Source: Limnomonas spitsbergensis (lineage: Eukaryota; Chlorophyta; Chlorophyceae; Chlamydomonadales). Taken from it: DNA of 64,000 nt. The stretch lies in assembly GCA_037349105.1 (NCBI GenBank), contig JAYJMM010000020.1, positions 614,001 through 678,000 on the forward strand, in the 5' to 3' direction. Positions 63,360 through 64,000 of this stretch are shown piece after piece. Numbering within the stretch: the stretch's first letter is position 1; the number at the start of each line of letters is the position of its first letter. A program made the translations under genes and the position numbers. Under the pieces are notes generated by a model. That model made no database searches. It saw nothing but the letters and a program-made list of their open reading frames with translations, and was not told where the DNA came from.

Positions 63360-64000
63360 GGGGGACCCAGGGGCCGTAGCGTCCCGCCACCATTGGCCCT
63401 CTCTCATCCCATATTTCCTTAAGCTGAGGAACCCGAAGGGGGCGCAGTGCCCTGCAACCACCCGCCCGCCCTTGTCCAATATTGCCTCATTACTGGACTG
63501 CTGGGCTGTGGCTTGATCAGGTGCGGCCGAAGTGCCGAGGCTGAGCACAGCGGTCTCCCCCCCCTCCCCCCCCCACACACACACCTCCGCTAGTGCACAT
63601 GCCCATACCCTCTTTTGACCTGTCCGAAACAACCTGATTAGAGGGGACTGGGATGCCCAGGCTGAGCACGACGGTGTTCCCCCGCCCCCCCCATACACCG
63701 GTACTAGTGCACATGCACTTACTCTTTTTCGACCTATCCGCCACAACCTGATTAGGAGCTACCAGGATGCCCAGATGGTGCATAACGGTGCGCCCCCCCC
63801 CACACACACACACCTCCGCTAATGTACATGCACTTACCCTCCTTTGACCTGTCCGCCACAACCGGATTAGGTGTGACTGGGATGAACAGACGAAGCACCG
63901 CGGTGTTCTTCCACCCACCTCCGCTAGTGCACATGCACATACCCTCTTTCGACCCATCCGCCACAACCTGATGAAGAGCGGTTAAGGTGACCAGGCTGAG
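63360..64000. repeat. About 110-bp tandem repeat running off the window end
   Basis: Units with CGACC(T/C)(G/A)TCCGCCACAACCTGAT, then GA.G..ACTGGGATGCCCAGGCTGAGCAC, at about 63615, 63728, 63843 and 63948. By analogy with the rest of the gene it may be acceptor-side copies of the next exon, but that exon is not visible. Confidence 0.7.

Noticed and set aside
1..64000. Dinoflagellate or apicomplexan origin suggested by HPR-like repeats
   Set aside because: Splice sites are ordinary GT-AG, a plant-type B3 domain is present, and the reductase is closest to plant plastid types, all favouring a green alga.
1..64000. tRNA, rRNA or other structured RNA genes
   Set aside because: No tRNA A/B box pair with a cloverleaf or rRNA-like stretch was recognised on either strand by eye; a tRNAscan or Rfam run would be decisive.
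1..64000. Autonomous transposon or retroelement ORFs
   Set aside because: No transposase, reverse transcriptase or integrase motifs were seen; mobile-looking elements are all short and non-coding.

Overview
This window is nuclear DNA from a eukaryote, most likely a chlorophyte green alga of chlamydomonad type. The evidence is GT-AG introns with G/C-rich low-complexity filling, organelle-type OPR/HPR repeat proteins, a plant-type B3 DNA-binding domain (a green-lineage family), Arabidopsis-type TTTAGGG-like interstitial repeats and TGTAA candidate poly(A) signals. A Haematococcus-like alga is a guess from repeat-protein style and repeat load; the genus cannot be proven from sequence alone. No bacterial, viral, rRNA, tRNA or CRISPR feature was seen.

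I rebuilt five protein genes by finding short conserved exons and checking that splice phases join. (1) 1-9497, plus strand: 3' part of an OPR-like organelle RNA-binding protein gene, four visible exons, 5' end outside the window. (2) 11161-27969, minus strand: a complete 12-exon aldo-keto reductase of the Tas/plastid type, about 396 aa, including a proposed 6-nt microexon that supplies the catalytic Asp. (3) 31042-32913, plus strand: an uninterrupted ORF with eleven clear 37-38 aa helical repeats. (4) 35444-51154, minus strand: a 12-exon, 520-aa protein joining a B3 DNA-binding domain to a C-terminal chromodomain. (5) 51394 to beyond 63219, plus strand: an F-box/kelch-propeller protein with 15 visible exons. 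Genes 4 and 5 are head to head with 239 bp between start codons, so they probably share a promoter. Genes 1/2 and 3/4 are convergent.

The main feature of the window is its introns. Most recognised exons are embedded in tandem, decayed partial copies of their own edges. Upstream copies carry the intron end, the AG acceptor and the start of the exon; downstream copies carry the end of the exon and its GT donor. The last exons with stop codons are copied in the same way into the 3' flank. Copies have stops or frameshifts, whereas the one copy used in each model stays open and in phase with its neighbours. Some arrays grew into minisatellites (73 bp in the reductase gene, 85 and 120 bp in the kelch gene).

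Other repeats are a 32-bp minisatellite with a 1.2-kb higher-order period, a 61-bp array whose unit contains the end of a hAT-like MITE, that MITE family with 8-bp target duplications, a short SINE/MITE-like family with a CTTT tail, long hairpins, and telomere-like tracts. All exon models come from reading the sequence and have not been tested against transcripts.
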